Below, piece by piece: positions 52,283-63,616 of a DNA stretch of 64,000 bases (its first letter is position 1; each line of letters begins with the position of its first letter). The stretch spans positions 5,210,501 to 5,274,500 of the forward strand of contig JASJFJ010000001.1 of assembly GCA_030412805.1 (NCBI GenBank), written 5' to 3'. The stretch is from Westerdykella aurantiaca (taxonomy: Eukaryota; Ascomycota; Dothideomycetes; Pleosporales; Sporormiaceae). The translations under genes were made by a program, and so were the position numbers. Below the pieces are notes generated by a model. The model did not search any database, was not told where the DNA came from, and saw only the letters and a program-made list of their open reading frames with translations.

Positions 52283-54067
52283 TTACGACGTGTTCAGCTG
52301 CTGTCTCCTCGTGATCATGTTCATAAGCTTCAACCGTGCCTGCATCCTCGCCTTCTTCGCCTTCCTCGCCTTCCTCGCCTCGTCCCACATCGCTTTCTTC
52401 TCAGCGAAGACACGCTGGATTTCCCGTGTACACGGGGGGCATAGAATGGTCCCACAGTGGCGGCATTTCCATGCTACCTCCGAGTGATCGAATGTGCCTT
52501 TCGTGTAAGGAGAGGGCGTGGTCTGGTTAGAGGCATCGATGCCTTGGGGAGGCGATGCATTCTGCTCGTTCGATGGGGTGGGTGTTGCCATGGGCTCTTG
52601 GTCTCGACTGTTCGTTGACTGACGCTCAACTTTGTTGGCTATGGGCAAACGGATCTTCTCTCTCCGAAACATCAGCTTCGCAAGGGCTGCGGTCAACCTG
52701 GGAAAAAGAGGATAACCTCTCGGCATCCCTATCGGGAACGGTGGGTGTTTCAAGGTCTGTTCTCTGAGCTTGGGATCTGATAGCGGGGAGCCCGTATGGC
52801 CAAAGGACTGATGGACGGTAAGGCTTCTCTGCGTTTGGCGTGGAAAGCGGAAAGTTGGAGGCCACCATCTGCCCTGAGCAGTCTTCGGTCGGAACACGGC
52901 AGGGCCATTGCCATTTCCGCCAGAGCGAGACGGTGTTGGTCTGCCCGTAGCTGCGCGTGTGAAATCAATTCTGGCAATTGGATAGATCTTGGCCCAGCAA
53001 ATGTTGCACTCCGTATATCCTTCGGGCAGCTCTCTCTTCATCTCTTCGGCTCTGATCCGAGAGAGGGAGTGGATGCAGGGTCTCGGAGGGCGTCCAAAAT
53101 TGTTGATAGCCAGTCCTTCCCAGTATTCGCTCCCGCTATCATTTGGGACGTCGGGAGATCTCTCATCAATTTGTTCTGACGGTCGGGGTTCGACTTCCTG
53201 GTGCACTGTTGCTTTGGAGTGATGCTCTTTCGGCTCAGTATCTTCCATGAAGAGGGCCCGCAGGGATCCGTTGCTGTGGCCGGGACAATTAAAAGCCATC
53301 ACTCTGCAGATCCAACACCATTGAGCACCACATTGGCAATGAATGATATAACAGCCGTCCGTCCTTTTAACAGCGTTTGCGCATCTGGGACACCGCTTGT
53401 ACCCCTCGGCTTTGAGTGAGCTTTCGATTTCGGGATCGAGTCCATGTTGAAGCTGGCATGGGGCGCCAGAGTGGGCAGCGGCCCGGCACTGTGTACAGAT
53501 GCTCAATGAGCATTTTGGGCATTCCACGGGTGCAGGTGTAGGGCAGCCAGCGAGCGATCCAGCAGGCTTCTTCGCCGTCTCCAGTAGCTTTTTAGGGATG
53601 AACGCGGAACAGCCTGCTGTGGGACAGTAAAAGGGGCGCGGCGTGTTCCACTCATCATACTTGGCTCTGAACTCATCCGCCTCGGAAGCACTCAGAAGCC
53701 GTCTGACGAAATGGAACTGGATGCGCCAGTGGCAGCATCTCGGGGGCATGCGGGACAGGTCCTTGGAGGCGCCGATGAACATGTCTCGAAGGCAGGAGAA
53801 ACAGTAGGCGTGGGAACAGTGGGGGTTTGGGAAAGGGATGAGAAATTCTTCACCTTCTTTGGAGAGGTCGAGGTCGTCGAGGCAGCTTGCACACTGGCGT
53901 CTCGCGCTAGATAGTGAGGAGCGTGATGATCCTGAGCCGTCGTCGGCCTCGTCAGAGGGAATGTGTTGTTCGATAGCGGGTGCTGCCGCACCGACAGCGG
54001 TATCCTGGGCGTTATTGGAGGCTGCCTCTGCCTCCACCCTTTCGATTTCTTTTAAGAAGTTAACCAT
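52283..54067 (-). CDS. RBR-type E3 ubiquitin ligase
   Basis: This is an intronless minus-strand ORF of 594 residues. The three-part RING-IBR-RING module lies in residues 59-264. RING1 starts CASCLDDLDL with HCSHAYCFSCLRDMF and PPRCCHWRIQF. The IBR runs YCPTAGCSAFIP ... VECPKCSLSICTQCRAAAHS. RING2 is KRCPRCANAVKRTDGCYIIHC then CGAQWCWIC. The likely catalytic Cys of RING2 is Cys239 (DGCYIIHC), which in this class carries ubiquitin as a thioester before transfer. Residues 270-540 are low-complexity. The C-terminus holds another small Cys pair cluster (CRHCGTILCPPC near 550) and a basic coiled coil (AMWDEARKARKAKKARMQAR). The substrate is unknown. Filamentous fungi have many such IBR proteins of uncharacterised function. 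Confidence 0.9.
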   Translation of the reverse strand: MVNFLKEIERVEAEAASNNAQDTAVGAAAPAIEQHIPSDEADDGSGSSRSSLSSARRQCASCLDDLDLSKEGEEFLIPFPNPHCSHAYCFSCLRDMFIGASKDLSRMPPRCCHWRIQFHFVRRLLSASEADEFRAKYDEWNTPRPFYCPTAGCSAFIPKKLLETAKKPAGSLAGCPTPAPVECPKCSLSICTQCRAAAHSGAPCQLQHGLDPEIESSLKAEGYKRCPRCANAVKRTDGCYIIHCQCGAQWCWICRVMAFNCPGHSNGSLRALFMEDTEPKEHHSKATVHQEVEPRPSEQIDERSPDVPNDSGSEYWEGLAINNFGRPPRPCIHSLSRIRAEEMKRELPEGYTECNICWAKIYPIARIDFTRAATGRPTPSRSGGNGNGPAVFRPKTAQGRWWPPTFRFPRQTQRSLTVHQSFGHTGSPLSDPKLREQTLKHPPFPIGMPRGYPLFPRLTAALAKLMFRREKIRLPIANKVERQSTNSRDQEPMATPTPSNEQNASPPQGIDASNQTTPSPYTKGTFDHSEVAWKCRHCGTILCPPCTREIQRVFAEKKAMWDEARKARKAKKARMQARLKLMNMITRRQQLNTS

Positions 54068-56136
54068 GATGGAAAATAAATAAGGAGGGTAGATATCCGG
54101 TCAATGAATGAGTATAGCAGCGACGGTGATCGGAGGTGAATGGGAAGTAGAGGAAGCCTTCGGCAGAGGACGGGAAGCATTATGATATCGTTATCACCTT
54201 TACATCAAGAAGGTGCGAACCATGATAATCTTGGAGCTGGCATGACCGCCGACGGAGGGGGTCCAATGGAGAAATATGCAGGAGCGAATGGTTGAGCGCC
54301 CGGATGGCCGTACATTCCCTTCCCCAACGATGAAGAGCATCGTGGAGGGTGCGAGAAGCTCCCTGAGGTCAATATGTCAATATCACACCAAGACATCAGA
54401 ACCGTACTGTAGTTTTGGGGAAGATATGCAGCCATGACTGTACTCTCCAAGGACCATCTCGCAACGAGGAAGACCTGTCAAGATGTGAAGTCTCTACATT
54501 TCATGGCTTCCATGCGCTGTCCTATTGGTTCGACATGCACTCCACAAAGCCAGCTTTCATGCTGGCGAGGTCCAAGTTCCACCACCTATGCAGACACTGC
54601 CTCGGCGATTCCCATTTGAAGCGCTTATTCATGTCCCCTCGCCAATTCGGCTTCGACTGCTCCGGATGACATGTTGGGATAAGGACGATGGTGATGGTAC
54701 TCGTTGGTAGTGGGGTTGTGGTGCTTTGATGTCTGGTTCGAGATGGGATGAATGGGTCTGTGCACGCAGATCATCACAAGACGGCGGGAAGCCAAGCTCA
54801 GTAATATTGGATGGCGACGATCAAAGGGGCGTGTCTCCTGGAAGTTTTTGCGGTGAGGATTGTTGTACAAATGGTCGGATAGTATATGCACAAGGAGCGC
54901 TGCATAATCTCCGTCGGAACACAGGTTGAAGCAATTGAGACTGCAAGCAGCAGATGTTGGATCTCGAGAAAAATCACAGGCAGAAGGCTAGTCTACTGTC
55001 TACCTGGTCTCGGTAGGCAAAATCAAACGGACACCGAGGCATCGATCACCAACCTCCATTTTGTGGGGACGATCGGGGGTTAGGATGAAATGCAGGCGTT
55101 CTCTCCGCATCGTCGCCGCACAGTCCGGCCCGCCGTACGGAAAGGGGATCATGCCCTACAGCAGGAAAAAACCAGGTCGATGGCATCCCGATCAGCACCG
55201 GGCCGTATTCCCATGGCCCGTCTCCCTTCCAAGTTCCCAAGGCTCATAGGCAGCATCTGGGGTTGTGATGGAATGCTTGCTCGGTTCTTGGCCCGTCGGC
55301 CATGCATTCTCATTGCGTATGTTGAGGGCTAGGCTGCATGTCCCTATGCGCTAGAACGAGGGTGAAGTGGAGCCTCCTGGAGAAGCCCTACTACTGTAGA
55401 GCTCAGGGCTGGGGCAGCAATGAGCATGACTCCAGTTTCCACCTGCAGTCTCCCCCGGATTGAAGAGAAATGGAGGCAATGGGTTGGGGTACCACCTTCC
55501 TAAAGAGAAATCTTCCCAGGCTAGAAAAAGACACGTGCCTGGGCGTTGGACTCCTGGAATCCTGGAATCCTGGAGAAAATGATCACATAATGCGCGCACA
55601 GAGGATTCACGGTAGTCCTCATTGAGGAGGCTGAGGTGCAGAGAAGAACTCTGTACCGCCATCCGTCTTGAAGATGGACAAGATAGTCCTCCAGGAGCCA
55701 ACCTCTTGATTTCATTCAAGATCAGCCGCGATGGGCATCGGAATAGTACTGTGTACGCTCCAGCTGGAGGGCTATTGTCCATGGTACACTAAGATGCCAT
55801 GGGACTAGCCACATTGAGCATGCCGGGGATCTGCCGGGGTTACGCCGCCGAGAACCATTCATGATTCATCCCCACATTCTCCCTTTGGTGTTGCACTCGA
55901 CTGTGCACACCAGTGACACCCTCACCCATCCGAGGTCGGACGACACGGCCCTGCTTCCAACAGGATACAGGGAGCGAAAAACCAAGAAGGCGTCCGTGAC
56001 GTAAAAGACTTGCGGCCAATCTGAAAAAGGGACCTTGGGACGGCAGAAAAGAACCATCCATGGATTATTGGGATGACGGACGGGGTGATCACCGGGGCAC
56101 AGACAACGGGCGACGCGCATGCGACCCTCAGCCTCT

Positions 56137-56161
56137 GGACAGTGGACAGTGGACAGTGGAC
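56137..56161. repeat. (GGACAGT)3 tandem
   Basis: A 7-bp unit repeated three times plus part of a fourth, about 290 bp upstream of the beta-glucosidase start. Confidence 0.85.
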
Positions 56162-56233
56162 TCCCCTGTTGATGGCTGCCATGGCTGTCATTTATGATCT
56201 CCCTGCCCTGTGTGAACGGAACGGGTCTTTGGG

Positions 56234-56242
56234 TATATAAAA
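56234..56242 (+). promoter_or_regulatory. TATA box of the beta-glucosidase gene
   Basis: TATATAAAA lies 207 bp upstream of the GH3 start codon. TATA boxes are typical of strongly regulated fungal secreted-enzyme genes, while the housekeeping neighbours lack an obvious one. Confidence 0.65.
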
Positions 56243-56448
56243 TGGTTCACGCTCGCGCATTCCTTTGCGGACGACCTGTGCACTGCCGACTGACCTCTGT
56301 CGCCCTCTCGCCCTCTGGCCCGCGCGCCCTCTCGCCATCGTCCAGCTGCGTTCCTGCTGCAAGTCCGTGCCGCGTTGTGTGTTTTCCATTCCTCCCGAGG
56401 TCACCTCCTTTGGATAGCACTTGAGCTGCCCTTCGGCTTCCCCACGTC

Positions 56449-59400
56449 ATGCGGGTGTGGCTCGCACAAGCATTTCTGGCGTCAGGGCTAAGCCTCGCCG
56501 GAGCCCAGTCAGCCTCCGTAAGTACAACGGTGTAAACCGCACCCCCCATAATCCCCATAATCAAGAGTACACCTCGTCGGCCCCTCCCCCAAGCAAGACC
56601 AAAACACCATCTCTACCATCCAAATTGCTTTACCCATCACGTTCGCTCGCATGGTTTCAGGCTGGCGCGCTTTCGTCTTCTCCCTCTTCCCCTTCCTCCC
56701 TCAGAACGTAAAACAAGTGTTCTCCCCGGACTTTGTTTATCCATCAACTGACCCCTGCCACAGTACCCAAACAACACCTCTCCCGCCAATGCCACCAGCC
56801 CAGCTCAACTCGACAATGCCTTCAGCCCTCCGTTCTATCCCAGCCCGTAGGTCTTGTCCGAATCAAATCCCCTGTTCCATCGGGCTAATGAATCCAGATG
56901 GATAGATGGGGCCACCGGAAGGTGGGCCGAGGCGTACGACAAGGCCAAGGCCTTCGTCTCCCAGTTGACCTTGCTTGAGAAGGTCAACCTCACCACCGGC
57001 ACAGGTTGGATGTCAGATGCATGGTAAGCTTTTCGAAATGGGAGATCAACCCGGCCGTTGCTGGGCGCTGCCAATCTCCTGCTAACTGACTCTTTTAGCG
57101 TCGGCAATGTGGGTTCCATCCCACGTTTGGGATTTCCCGGTCTCTGCATGCAAGACAGTCCGCTCGGCATTCGTTTCGCCGACCACGTCTCTGCTTTTCC
57201 CGCGGGTGGGTTCATTGCTGCATCATGGGACCGCGGCGAGTTCTACCGTCGTGGCTACCAGATGGGTGTGGAGATGCGCGGCAAGGGCGTGGATGTCCAG
57301 CTCGGCCCCGTCGTCGGCCCTCTGGGTCGCAATCCCAAGGGCGGCCGCAACTGGGAGGGCTTCAGTCCCGACCCCGTTCTCTCCGGCATTGCTGTCGCCG
57401 AGACCGTAAAGGGGATCCAGGACGCTGGTGTGATTGCTTGTACCAAGCATTACATCATGAACGAGCAGGAACACTTCCGCTCCCCGGGCAATTTCGAGGA
57501 CAAGGGCTTCGTCGATGCCATCAGCTCCAACCTCGACGACAAGACGCTCCACGAGCTCTACCTCTGGCCTTTCGCCGACGCCGTCCGCGCTGGCACAGGC
57601 AGCATCATGTGCTCCTACAACAAGATCAACAACTCCCAGGGTTGCCAGAACTCGTACCTCCAGAATTACATCTTGAAGGGCGAGTTGGGCTTCCAGGGGT
57701 TCATCATGTCTGACTGGGATGCTCAACATTCCGGCGTGGCTTCGACTCTCGCAGGTCTGGACATGACAATGCCTGGCGATACCGACTTCAACAGCGGCCT
57801 GTCCTTCTGGGGACCCAACCTTACCATCTCCGTCCTCAATGGGACCGTACCCCAGTGGCGTCTGGACGATGCTGCCGTGCGCATCATGACTGCTTACTAC
57901 CTCACCGGCCGGGACAAGGCATCAGTCCCCACCAATTTCAATAGCTGGTCGTTGGATACCTACGGTTACCAGCATGCTCACGCACAAGTCGGATACGGGC
58001 TCATCAACGAACACGTCGACGTGCGAGAGGCCCATGGCCAAGCGATCCGCCTCGCTGCCGCCCGCTCTACGGTGCTCCTGAAGAACAGCGGCGTTCTGCC
58101 CCTCACTGGCCGTGAGAGGTTTACTGCCGTATTTGGCGACGACAGCACCGAGAACCCCTATGGGCCCAACGGATGCCCAGATCACGGCTGCGACAACGGC
58201 ACGCTGGGCATGGGCTGGGGCTCCGGCACCGCCTTCTTCCCCTACCTGGTCACGCCTCTCGAGGCCATCAAGAGCCAAGTCCTGAGCAACGGTGGCATCA
58301 TCCAGTCCGTCGTCGACAACTGGGCTTATAGCCAAATCACCGCTCTTGCGAGGCAGTCCACAGTGGCTATCGTCTTCGTGAACGCCGACTCGGGTGAAGG
58401 CTACATCACCGTTGACGGCAATGCAGGTGACCGCAACAACCTCACGTTCTGGCAGGGCGGAGACCAGCTGATCAAGACGGTGACTGCCGAGTCGAACAAC
58501 ACTGTTGTCGTCATCCATTCAGTTGGCCCAGTCATCATCGAAGACTACAAGAACAACCCCAACATCACAGCTATCGTTTGGTAGGTTTTTCGATCGTCGG
58601 ATCCGTCGACAAAGCTAATGCACGTGTAGGGCTGGCCTCCCCGGCGAACAGTCCGGAAACTCCATCGCAGACGTCCTCTACGGCCGTGTTAATCCTGCGG
58701 GCAAGACTCCCTTTACATGGGGTAAGCAGGAGTCCGACTATGGCCCAGACCTCATCTATGAGCCTACCAACGGCAGCGAATCGCCTCAGGATAACTTTGT
58801 AGAGGGCGTCTTCATCGACTACCGCGCCTTCGACAAGAAGAACATCACCCCAACATACGAGTTCGGATTCGGTCTGAGCTACACTACCTTCAACTACTCC
58901 AACATCAAGGTCACCAAGATCCGTGCTGGGCCCTACAGGCCGACAGGGGGCAAGACCCAGCCTGCTCCAGTGTTTGGCAGCTTCAGCAACAACACTGCAG
59001 ACTACCAGTGGCCTGCCAATCTGACCTATGTCAACAAGTACATCTATCCCTACCTCAACAGCACCAATCTCGCAGACGCCTCCATGGATCCCCAGTACGG
59101 TGTGGAAGTGCAGCTCCCGGAGGGCTCGCAGGATGGGTCTCCTCAAGCTCGCATCGCCGCTGGTGGAGCTCCAGGAGGCAATCCTCAGCTGTGGGACATC
59201 CTCTTCACCGTAAGCGCCACCATCACCAACACGGGCAAGATTGCAGGGGAGGAAATCCCCCAGCTGTACGTCAGCCTTGGTGGACCCGAGGACCCGAAGG
59301 TGGTCCTCCGCAACTTTGACCGTCTCTCCATCCAGCCAGGCCAGAGTGCCACGTTCGTAGCCGATGTCACGCGCAGGGACTTGTCGAACTGGGATCCCGC

Positions 59401-59506
59401 CACGCAGAACTGGGTCATCACACAGTATCCCAAGACGGCATATGTGGGTAGCAGCTCGCGTACTCTGCCGCTGAGCGCGCCGCTCGACCTGTCCGAGTAC
59501 GTTTGA
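56449..59506 (+). CDS. Secreted GH3 beta-glucosidase
   Basis: Exons 56449..56517, 56764..56846, 56898..57023, 57099..58580 and 58630..59506 give 878 residues, close to Aspergillus BglA-type enzymes (about 860). Exon 1 encodes a signal peptide, MRVWLAQAFLASGLSLAGA. The (beta/alpha)8 GH3 domain follows (GFPGLCMQDSPLGIRF, LGPVVGPLGRNPKGGRNWEG, KHYIMNEQEHFR); the nucleophile is Asp298 in GFIMSDWDAQHSG. In the alpha/beta sandwich domain, the likely acid/base is Glu526 in NADSGEGYITVDGNAGDRN. The C-terminal fibronectin III-like domain includes GFGLSYTTF and VTNTGKIAGEEIPQLYVSLG-like residues. It hydrolyses cellobiose and other beta-glucosides outside the cell to glucose. Many N-glycosylation sequons are present. 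Carbon-catabolite control is suggested by CCGGGG sites upstream. Confidence 0.95.
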
Positions 59507-60900
59507 AGGACGGATGGGAAATTAATCAATAATGAGGGTATGTTATGATGGGATTGTTAAAGGTGGAGAGAGGTTTACGATCGTGAGAGGCGAGAACTTG
59601 TCAGGAGAAGACGACAAGCCTGTTGGAGCTGATAATATTTCTTGTACATATATTTACGCGTCGATGATTACGAAACAGGCAAAACATTATGGGCTCTTAG
59701 TCAAAGTCACCTAGTCTACCTAGGGACGTAGTAGCGATGAAAAGAGAGAGAGAAAAATACCTCACCGGTCGTTCACGACGAACTTGAACGTGACAACAGG
59801 ACAACAGGGGAAGCTCGTCGGGCGAGCTTACATGTGGTGATGACGCGCGCTTAGCGGTTCCCGAAGCCCAGATCGGCGAGGGCGCTGGCTGACCGTGGGC
59901 GCCGCAAACGTCCATGTGGCATGTGCAGTGCCCTTCCAGTGCTTCCACGGTCCAGTGCGGCGCTTTCCGTCGATGACGAATGGTTCCTGCGCGTCGTTTG
60001 ACGTCGACGTCGATGTGCACATGTTTTTTTTTGTTCCCTTTTGTTTGGCAACACGGCTAGTAGTTGTTCCGGCGTTGCCAGTGCCATGTGGAACTAGAAA
60101 TGAGAAAATTGGGTACCATGGCCAACAAACGGGTCAGGACAGCTGTGAAGAGGAATGCAACATTCTTCCGTGGTTGCGTCGTTGCGATCGGACAGCTGCA
60201 GAGGCTCCGAGGATTGCATCGAGGGCGCTGCGCGCAAGGTTCCTGTGATTGCGGCGCCAAGTACGCTAAACCTCTTTAGCCTGTGGTTCTTTCGCTGCCC
60301 AGCCACGCCAGCCCTGCCGCCGGTCGCGTCACGGGACCGCGCCTCTGGGGAATTAGTACCGCAACTCGTCCTCACAATTGCGCCGCGCTTTTCTGTACAC
60401 CACCCACAAGCCCACAGCAATATTATATACATCTGCCACCGTCGGCGCCTGCCCGCTACCCGTGCGCGCCCCTGCACCCACGTCGCTGCATCGCCAAACG
60501 ATCCGCATCCGTCTTTGCATCAGATTTCGCCTCGCGTCAACAAACAACCGACCAGGACACGCCTGCCACCGCGACACCCACCTGTGCACCCCCAATATCA
60601 ACTCCTCCTTCCCACCGTCCCCGACGACACCCCCGCGCTTTTCCTCAGAACTCGTACTTCCTGCGCCTCTGCCTACCGGCCGGGAGCGATCCCTTGCTAC
60701 ATCGCGACTGCTCCCTCGAGTCCTCAACTGTGGGGCGAGCGCTGTGAAAGAACGGCCTTCGTCATACCACCTGCACCGAGCCATCCCACTCGCCTAGGAA
60801 CAAACACACCGCACACCGCACACGTACCCGCACACGTACCCGCACACGCACCTGCACACGCCCCTTTGCCACGTTAACAGAGAGAATACCCCTATGCAAG
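59507..60900. other. 1.4-kb intergenic interval, GH3 3' flank and forkhead leader
   Basis: No gene is supported. A CACACG/CGCACA-rich tandem stretch (about 60810-60860) and a C-rich leader (60380-60800) precede the forkhead gene. A TACCTAGGGA variant of the palindrome lies at 59717. Confidence 0.5.
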
Positions 60901-60920
60901 ATGCCGCCCTCATCAAGTAG
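60894..60920 (+). promoter_or_regulatory. uORF of 8 codons overlapping the forkhead gene start
   Basis: An ATG 7 bp upstream of the main ATG opens a different frame that reads eight codons and stops at TAG 918-920, inside the main coding sequence. Ribosomes starting here would miss the main start unless they re-initiate or scan past it. Confidence 0.75.
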
Positions 60921-63616
60921 GAGAGTCGGCTTGCGGAGACGTCCTGACCCGGAGCCGCAGCCAACATCCGATGCTGACACACCTGATACCATGGCCACCC
61001 CTTCGAGGAAGAAGAGACGAGTGAGTACACACTGCCAACCCTTTGTAGCGAGACGAGTCCATCAGTGCTGACCCCGCTGCAGCTCAACGGCGCCGAGCGC
61101 ATCGCTGTTCCTCCGGAAGATGCGCCACGCGCACGCATCACCGAGTCCGAAGTTAGCAACGACTCAAATGCAACGCTGCCAGATGGGGGCGATGCCGACA
61201 TCCCCACCGATCCCGTCGAGAGACAAAATTTGATCATCGCCCATCTGCGCGCCCCCAACCACTACACCCCGAATGCCGCTATTGACTACGCCAACGAGAT
61301 ACAGGCACGGCGGAATGCGACCGACATCACAGCCTACGCGAAGATTGCCGCAAGAGACTGGTGCTTCTTTGTCAAGAAAACCACCCTCCTGATCGGCCGC
61401 GTCGACTCTTCTCTGCGGCCTGATCCGCCTTCGCAGGACAGTGCCGTCCTGGCCCAGGCGGAAGATATGGCCAAGCACTGGGGCGTCGACATCGACCTGG
61501 GTCCGGAGCGACAGATCTCGCGTGTGCACGCCCAGATCGACTACGACAGTACCGACCAGACGTGGTATATCCTTGTCAACAGTCGTAACGGCCTCAAACT
61601 CGACGACACCACCATCTCCAAGGGACAGAGAGTGCCGCTTCACTCCGGCATCTGCATCGGCATCATGGGCACCCAGATGCTTTTCCTGCTCGCAAACCAG
61701 CAAGACGCGTTCCACCCCATGTTGTGGCGTCAAGTCAAGAATGACGGTGAAATGGATGGAGAGTCCGACAAGGAGGGCCATCCCCCGTCGCGCTCTCTTC
61801 CTCATGCCCATCCAGGAGGACCGACTCCAAAGCGAGAACCTTATGATCCCTTCCCGCCTTCGTCGCACCCCCGGACCAGACATCCCGCACATCCCTACGG
61901 TAACCAGTTGACGTCGACCCCAGGTCGTCCCCCGCCAGGCACGCCCTTGGCCATGCACTCCGAAGATGCGCTTGCTAGGGGCTCGCCTTCTGTATACCCC
62001 CGAGGTATGATGCTAGACTCCACCGAGGATATCGATTACAGCCACGACTCTGCGAAGGATATCAAGCCACCCCATAGCTACGCGCAGCTGATTGGGCAGG
62101 CGATTTTGAGCAGCCCTGAGGAGATGCTTACCCTGGCCAACATCTACCAGTTCATCAAAGATCGATATGCTTTCTTCAGGCATACACGCGCAGGTTGGCA
62201 GGTAAGTCATATACACAGTGACCCTCCAGAATGTAGCCTAACTGTCTAACAGAACTCTATCCGCCACAACCTGTCACTCAGTAAGTGCTTCGAGAAAGTA
62301 GCACGCCGTACGGATGAGCCCGGAAAAGGGATGAAGTGGAAGATCGTGGACAGTGAACGTGATGAGTTTGTCAAGAAGCAACTGCTCAATCCCCGCAAAG
62401 GCGGCGGAACCGTCCGCATCGACTCTTCGGGTCCCAGCTCCCCTGCCCTCAACCACCCTCCCTCGCAAGCTACCGAGCGCCTTATGGGAGTCATGGGCCA
62501 TGGGGATAGCTTCAAGAAGCACGACGCAGCTCCCGGGCAAGTCAAGTCGCCCCCTCGGTCTGCTACACCACCTCTGAATGGCTACCCTACTGCGAACGAA
62601 TCGTTCACCCCTGATCGAGGCCCTCGAACGCAGGCGTCGCTCGCTGCCTTCAAGCAATCCCCCACCCAGCCGGGGCTTTCCAGCCTGGTGACACCTGCGA
62701 AAAGGCTTTTCCAGGAGATGCAGACTGGAGGCCCCCCTTCCTTCCCGCAGAGATCGGATGTAAACGGTGCTCGCCCAGCTGATAATCAACTGTCATCCCC
62801 TAACGCGGACGCCAAACCCAACGTCGTCGGTCTTCGTGAGCATTCTACCAACTCGCCGCCTACCCTGTATTCCGATCCTGCAGCCAACGCAGCCAACGGT
62901 GCAGGACGAGGCCTAGTCACACCGCTTGTCTCCCGCCAAGCGCCCACGTTGGTTCCAGGCACTAGCACGCGTTTACCTAGTCAGTATATGAACTTTAGTA
63001 GTCCGGCGCCTTTCTGGAAATATGTGGATTTGCCTAGCACGCCCGCGAGGCAGCCGCTTGATCTGAGTCCAATCAAGATGAACAGGGAGGAGGTGGACAA
63101 AGAGGCGGATGATGAGAATGAGACTGGGCCTGTGCAGCCTAGCAGTCCGCCGATGATTGGGGAACACGGTCAAGATCCGGAGGCGAAGGATGACGATGGT
63201 GCAGACGATGGAAAGGATGATGAGAAGGAAGAGGATATGGCACCCGAGAGCCCAACGCGCCCTGTTAGCCGCCCGGCCAGTCGCCCCGCTAGTCGCGCAC
63301 ACGTGTCAGCAGCCGCATCTCAACGATCCAGGTCGAATTCGCGCGTGCACTCCGTGGGAGCGAGTTCGGGGAATGGAGGCATGGTGAGGGGAGCTAGTTT
63401 GGGGAGTTTCGAGGAGATTGAGGAGGAGGGAGGTTTTGACCTTGCCAAGTAGGTTTTCTCACGCAAGATAAGAGGGTGTCTCTAACAACTGTGTTCAGGG
63501 GTTTCGAGAAGATTGGCAGCTTTCATCGTAGTATGCAGGCTCATGGAGTGAATGTGAGTGGAGGTGGACCGCCAACGAGGACGGACTCGAGGACGAGTGT
63601 GGGTGCGAATATCTAA
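60901..63616 (+). CDS. FHA and forkhead domain transcription factor (Fkh1/Fkh2-like)
   Basis: Exons 60901..61020, 61083..62201, 62253..63448 and 63499..63616 give 850 residues. An FHA domain lies near 100-225 (DWCFFVKKTTLLIGRVD, then ERQISRVHAQIDYD and ILVNSRNGLKLDDTTISKG), a phosphothreonine-binding fold with its conserved Gly-Arg, Ser-x-x-His and Asn-Gly. A forkhead domain lies near 368-455 (KPPHSYAQLIGQAILSSPEE, FFRHTRAGWQ joined by splicing to NSIRHNLSLSKCFEKVARR). The forkhead intron falls exactly between Trp-Gln and Asn-Ser of recognition helix 3. The C-terminal half is Pro/Ser-rich and then acidic (EADDENETGPVQPSSPP). The FHA+forkhead pairing is that of yeast Fkh1/Fkh2, which control G2/M gene clusters and replication timing; a cell-cycle role is inferred. 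The last exon supplies KGFEKIGSFHRSMQAHG. Confidence 0.93.

Larger units (their letters stand above)
54068..56448. other. 2.4-kb divergent intergenic interval, RBR gene / GH3 gene
   Basis: The promoters of both genes lie here. On the GH3 side there is a TATA box at 56234, a GGACAGT tandem at 56137-56161 and three CCGGGG sites (55823, 55834, 56092) that fit the CreA consensus SYGGRG. A 143-codon minus ORF at 55351-55782 has an ATG but no recognisable content. Confidence 0.5.

Noticed and set aside
55351..55782. 143-codon minus ORF with ATG in the RBR/GH3 gap
   Set aside because: No domain, repeat or conserved-looking motif, composition like random intergenic DNA, and no splice support.
57223..57729. 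168-codon minus ORF inside the GH3 gene
   Set aside because: It is antisense to strongly conserved beta-glucosidase sequence; the codon pattern belongs to the plus frame.
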